Shown here: in pieces, positions 4,780 to 7,428 of the stretch
Layout: each line of letters starts with the position of its first letter
Numbering within the stretch: the first letter of the stretch is position 1
Assembly (NCBI GenBank): GCA_021823085.1
Contig: JAKAPG010000082.1
Location: 1 to 7,428 of the forward strand
Reading direction: 5' to 3'
Origin: Thermoplasmata archaeon
GTDB taxonomy: Archaea; Thermoplasmatota; Thermoplasmata; Lutacidiplasmatales; UBA184
Length of the DNA stretch: 7,428 nt
Program-made: the position numbers and the translations under genes
The notes under the pieces: generated by a model
What the model saw: the letters and a program-made list of their open reading frames with translations, nothing else
What the model was told of the DNA's origin: nothing
Database searches by the model: none

Positions 4780-6072
4780 GTGATCGACCTCGAACTCATC
4801 CGCACCGATCTCGCCGGGGTCCGGGCCAATCTCGAGCGCCGGCAACGGCCCGAGTACCTGGAGCTCCTCGAGCGGGCGCACCAGAGCGACAGCACCTGGA
4901 GGGCTCTTCGGCAAGAGGCCGACGCGCTCCGACGGACCCGGAACGAGCTGAGCCGCAAGATCGCGGAGCAGCGCAAGCAGGGACACGCTTCGCCCGAGCT
5001 CGATCGCGAGGCGAAGGAGCTACCGGAGCGGATGCACGAGATCGAGGAGAAGGAGGCGGCCGTGCTCGCGGAGCGGGACGTCGCGCTGAAGCGCTTGCCG
5101 AACCTCCTCGATCCGTCCGTCCCGTTCGGCCAGGACGATCGCGACAACGTCGCGGTCGCCACGTGGGGCTGCCCCATCCGGGACCCGGGGGGCCGAAAGT
5201 CGCACGCCGAGCTCCTCGAGGCGCTGGGGATGGCCGAGTTCGAACGGGCCCACCGGGCCAGCGGATCGGGGTTCTACTACCTGCGGGGCCCGATCGTGCT
5301 GCTCGATCTGGCCCTCCAACGTTTCGCGCTCGACCTCTTGCTGGAACGCGGTTTCACGCCGGTCGAGCCGCCGTTCATGCTTCGCCGGACCCCGTACGAG
5401 GGGGTCACGGACCTCGCCGACTTCGAGAACGTCATGTACCGCATCGAGAACGAGGATCTCTATCTCATCGCCACGAGCGAGCACCCTCTCGCCGCGCTCT
5501 ACCAGGGGGAGATCCTCGATGAGGACGATCTCCCGATCCGCCTCGCCGGGATCAGCATGAACTTCCGCAAGGAGATCGGCGGCCACGGGGTCGACCAGAA
5601 GGGGATCTTCCGTACCCATCAGTTCTCGAAGGTCGAGCAGTTCGTCTTCTGCCGGCCCGAGGACTCGCCGAAGATCCACGAGGAGATCCGCGCCAACGCC
5701 GAGGAAGTGTTCCGGCGCCTCGAGGTTCCGTACCGCGTGGTGAACGTCTGTACGGGCGACCTCGGTACCGTGGCCGCCAAGAAGTACGACATCGAGGCGT
5801 GGTTCCCGCGCCAGCAGGCCTACCGGGAGGTCGTCAGCTGCTCCAACTGCACGGACTACCAGGCCCGCCGGCTGGGGATTCGGCTAGGAAAGGCCGGCCG
5901 ACCGGGGAAGATCGTTCCGCACACGCTCAACTCGACCGCGGTCGCGACGTCCCGCGGGCTCGCGGTGATCCTCGAACAGTACCAACGACCCGACGGCTCG
6001 ATCGAGGTGCCGAAGGCGCTCCGGAGCTACCTCGGCGGGCGTTCCTCGATCACTCGAGATGGGATGACCTGA
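4780..6072 (+). CDS. serS: Seryl-tRNA synthetase
   Basis: Attaches serine to tRNA-Ser in the cytoplasm by way of seryl-adenylate. The 430 residues show the common SerRS layout, not the zinc-dependent methanogen type. An N-terminal domain with a long antiparallel coiled-coil arm (about 27-108) binds the long variable arm of tRNA-Ser. The class II core then has motif 1 around ERGFTPVEPPFM (189-200), the serine-binding TSE (232-234), motif 2 with FRKE (262-265, R263) and GIFRTHQFSKVEQF (275-288), EVVSCSN (350-356) and motif 3 at LNSTAVATSRGLAVILEQ (383-400, R392). Length and motifs look complete and functional. GTG 4780 begins the usual MIDLELIR N-terminus and has a promoter-like box about 26 bp upstream. 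The gene diverges from vapB and is followed without a frame change by the hef reading frame. Confidence 0.97.
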   Translation: MIDLELIRTDLAGVRANLERRQRPEYLELLERAHQSDSTWRALRQEADALRRTRNELSRKIAEQRKQGHASPELDREAKELPERMHEIEEKEAAVLAERDVALKRLPNLLDPSVPFGQDDRDNVAVATWGCPIRDPGGRKSHAELLEALGMAEFERAHRASGSGFYYLRGPIVLLDLALQRFALDLLLERGFTPVEPPFMLRRTPYEGVTDLADFENVMYRIENEDLYLIATSEHPLAALYQGEILDEDDLPIRLAGISMNFRKEIGGHGVDQKGIFRTHQFSKVEQFVFCRPEDSPKIHEEIRANAEEVFRRLEVPYRVVNVCTGDLGTVAAKKYDIEAWFPRQQAYREVVSCSNCTDYQARRLGIRLGKAGRPGKIVPHTLNSTAVATSRGLAVILEQYQRPDGSIEVPKALRSYLGGRSSITRDGMT

Positions 6073-6285
6073 ACCAAGAGGCGTCGTACGGCATCCGACG
6101 AGCCCCGCCATCGGCAACATCGTCTCGACGAGTTCGGCGAGGGGGCCGACCCGGACACGGCCCCTGCCGTTCCCGCACGGGCCCATCCCGAGGGGTTTCC
6201 CGAGGTCTGGCGAATCGCGGAAGGGTGGGTTGTCCACCCTCTCATCAAACCCGGGGTCCTGCGAGCATGGCCTTTCCAGATCGAC
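6073..6285 (+). other. In-frame extension between the serS stop and the first hef methionine
   Basis: This 71-codon stretch is open in the frame shared by serS and hef and contains no ATG, GTG or TTG codon. Its later part is clearly coding: from about 6226 it encodes WVVHPLIKPGVLRAWPFQID, the conserved lead-in and Q-motif region of Hef/FANCM-type helicases. From about 6112 onward third codon positions are mostly G or C, as in the neighbouring genes. The true hef product therefore very likely includes at least 6226-6285. Possible explanations are a near-cognate start (ACG 6088, seven bases after an AGAGG; CTG 6259), readthrough of the serS TGA, or a base error in the assembly. Confidence 0.6.
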
Positions 6286-7428
6286 ATGGCACGGATCGGG
6301 ATATCGGAGGACCTGGTCGTGGTCCTCCCGACGGGGTTGGGCAAGACGGTCATCGCGGCCCTCATCGCCGCCGAGATCCTCCGCCGCGGAGAGGGCAAGG
6401 TCCTGTTCCTCGCGCCGACGCGCCCGCTCGTCCAGCAGCACAGCGATGCGTTCGCGCGCTGGATCGAGGGTCACCGTCGTGCGCGATTCACGGGAACCGT
6501 CAAGCGGCCGCTTCGCGAAGGCTCGTGGGAGGCGAGCGACATCGTCTTCGCGACCCCCGAGATCGTTCAGAACGACGTCACTGCCGGCCGGTACGATCTG
6601 CGGGAGGTGGACCTCCTGGTGCTGGACGAGGCGCACCATGCCGTAGGGAGATACGCGTACGTGCCGATCGCCCGGCGATTTCAAGAAGAGCGCCGCCCCG
6701 GGGCTCGCCTCCTCGGGCTCACGGCCTCACCCGGCGGAAAGGACGAACGCATCGAGGAGGTCCTCGGCGTCTTTGGAGCCCCGAGAGTCGAGGCCCGATC
6801 CCGGGAGGACTCCGGGGTTCGCGAGTACGTCCAGCCCGTCGACATCGAGCTCCGCTGGGTCGACCTTCCGCCCGAGGTCAAGCCGATCCGCGACCGCCTC
6901 GAAGTGGCCGCCCACGAGTTCGCGCGCCGCCTGCAGCGGATCGGCTACCTTCGCAAGAAGCCGATCCGATCCCTGACCGTGAAGGACCTCATCTCGCTGC
7001 GGAGCGAGATCTTCGCCCGGCCGGGTCCAATGACCCGGAAGTTCACCCCGCTGTACTACCAGCTGGTCCTCCTCCACCTGTTCCACGCCCTAGAGCGGCT
7101 CGAGACACAGGGGGTGACTCCGTTCGTCCAGTATCTCGACCGCGTGGGGGCGAAGGACAAACCGAGCCGTGGCGACAAGGCGTTCCTGACCCTGCCCGAG
7201 GTCGCCGAGGCGCGCCGGGCGGCCCGGGCCTATCTCGACACCGCGCGCACCCTCTCGCACCCGAAGCTCGCCGCTCTGGCGCAGATCGTGGAGAATACGA
7301 TCGCCTCCGTGCACGGCCACCCGCCGCGGATCCTGGTCTTCGCCCAGTACCGCGACACGATCCAGGGCATCCAGTCCCTCCTCGAGTCGCACGGGCACGC
7401 CACGGGTCGCTTCGTCGGCCAGGCGACC
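6286..7428 (+). CDS. hef: Hef-type helicase, FANCM/XPF family (partial, 3' end missing)
   Basis: Superfamily 2 DNA helicase that acts on branched DNA such as stalled forks; complete euryarchaeal Hef proteins add a C-terminal XPF-like nuclease, which would lie beyond the window. Counting from ATG 6286, the 381 residues show motif I PTGLGKT (15-21), motif Ia APTRPL (43-48), motif II DEAH (114-117) with HAVGRYAYVPIAR after it, motif III TAS (146-148), the Hef-specific inserted helical domain (about 185-290, including YYQLVLLHLFHALERLETQG), FAQYRDT (352-358) and RFVGQAT at the edge. These match archaeal Hef better than a generic helicase. The ATG used is only the first canonical start codon. Homology begins about 20 residues earlier, so the annotated N-terminus is probably too short. 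Co-transcription with serS is likely. Confidence 0.9.
   Translation, partial: MARIGISEDLVVVLPTGLGKTVIAALIAAEILRRGEGKVLFLAPTRPLVQQHSDAFARWIEGHRRARFTGTVKRPLREGSWEASDIVFATPEIVQNDVTAGRYDLREVDLLVLDEAHHAVGRYAYVPIARRFQEERRPGARLLGLTASPGGKDERIEEVLGVFGAPRVEARSREDSGVREYVQPVDIELRWVDLPPEVKPIRDRLEVAAHEFARRLQRIGYLRKKPIRSLTVKDLISLRSEIFARPGPMTRKFTPLYYQLVLLHLFHALERLETQGVTPFVQYLDRVGAKDKPSRGDKAFLTLPEVAEARRAARAYLDTARTLSHPKLAALAQIVENTIASVHGHPPRILVFAQYRDTIQGIQSLLESHGHATGRFVGQAT

Noticed and set aside
5884..6684. 266-residue minus-strand open frame over the serS-hef junction
   Set aside because: Antisense to motif 3 of SerRS and to helicase motifs I and II, which are clearly coding on the plus strand.
1..7428. CRISPR array, insertion sequence or integrase/attachment site
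   Set aside because: No regularly spaced direct repeats, transposase or recombinase motifs, or terminal inverted repeats with target duplications were seen.

Overview
The window looks like a piece of archaeal chromosome, GC-rich throughout. The main evidence is an Orc1/Cdc6 replication initiator, a Hef-type helicase (the archaeal FANCM relative), a seryl-tRNA synthetase of the type shared by bacteria and many Euryarchaeota, and promoters made of a short AT-rich box about 26-27 bp upstream of start codons that lack a Shine-Dalgarno sequence, as in leaderless archaeal transcription. A Euryarchaeota-type lineage, perhaps a high-GC Thermoplasmatota relative, is my best guess. The clade is inference; the domain (Archaea) is well supported.

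Layout. 1-114 (-) is the N-terminus of an unidentified membrane-anchored protein running off the left edge. 115-565 is a gene-free stretch between divergent genes. It holds several perfect inverted repeats, two T-tracts and a TATA-like box, and is a candidate replication origin because orc1/cdc6 (566-2002, +) starts right after it. Convergent to orc1 lies a minus-strand cluster read from right to left: vapB (4523-4251), vapC (4258-3770), an aldehyde dehydrogenase (3747-2260) and a small charged coiled-coil-like protein (2263-2042). The genes overlap or are spaced by 8 bp overlap, 22 bp gap and 4 bp overlap, so they may form one operon in which a toxin-antitoxin pair leads a metabolic gene. On the right, serS (4780-6072, +) is followed in the same reading frame, after a single TGA, by the N-terminal helicase part of hef, which runs off the right edge.

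How the genes relate. Orc1 starts DNA replication and Hef processes stalled forks, so the two ends of the window carry replication and repair functions. SerRS charges tRNA-Ser. VapBC is a self-regulating RNase toxin-antitoxin module whose promoter is covered by a regular array of 5-bp half-sites with 11-bp spacing. The aldehyde dehydrogenase oxidises an aldehyde substrate I cannot fix from sequence.

Most notable: the vapB operator array covering both TATA box and start codon; the hef reading frame, which has no ATG, GTG or TTG between the serS stop and a methionine that lies inside the conserved helicase domain; a PIP-box-like peptide near the Orc1 C-terminus; and the structured region upstream of orc1. 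I see no CRISPR array, tRNA, rRNA or insertion sequence, and no clear evidence of a wholly new system.
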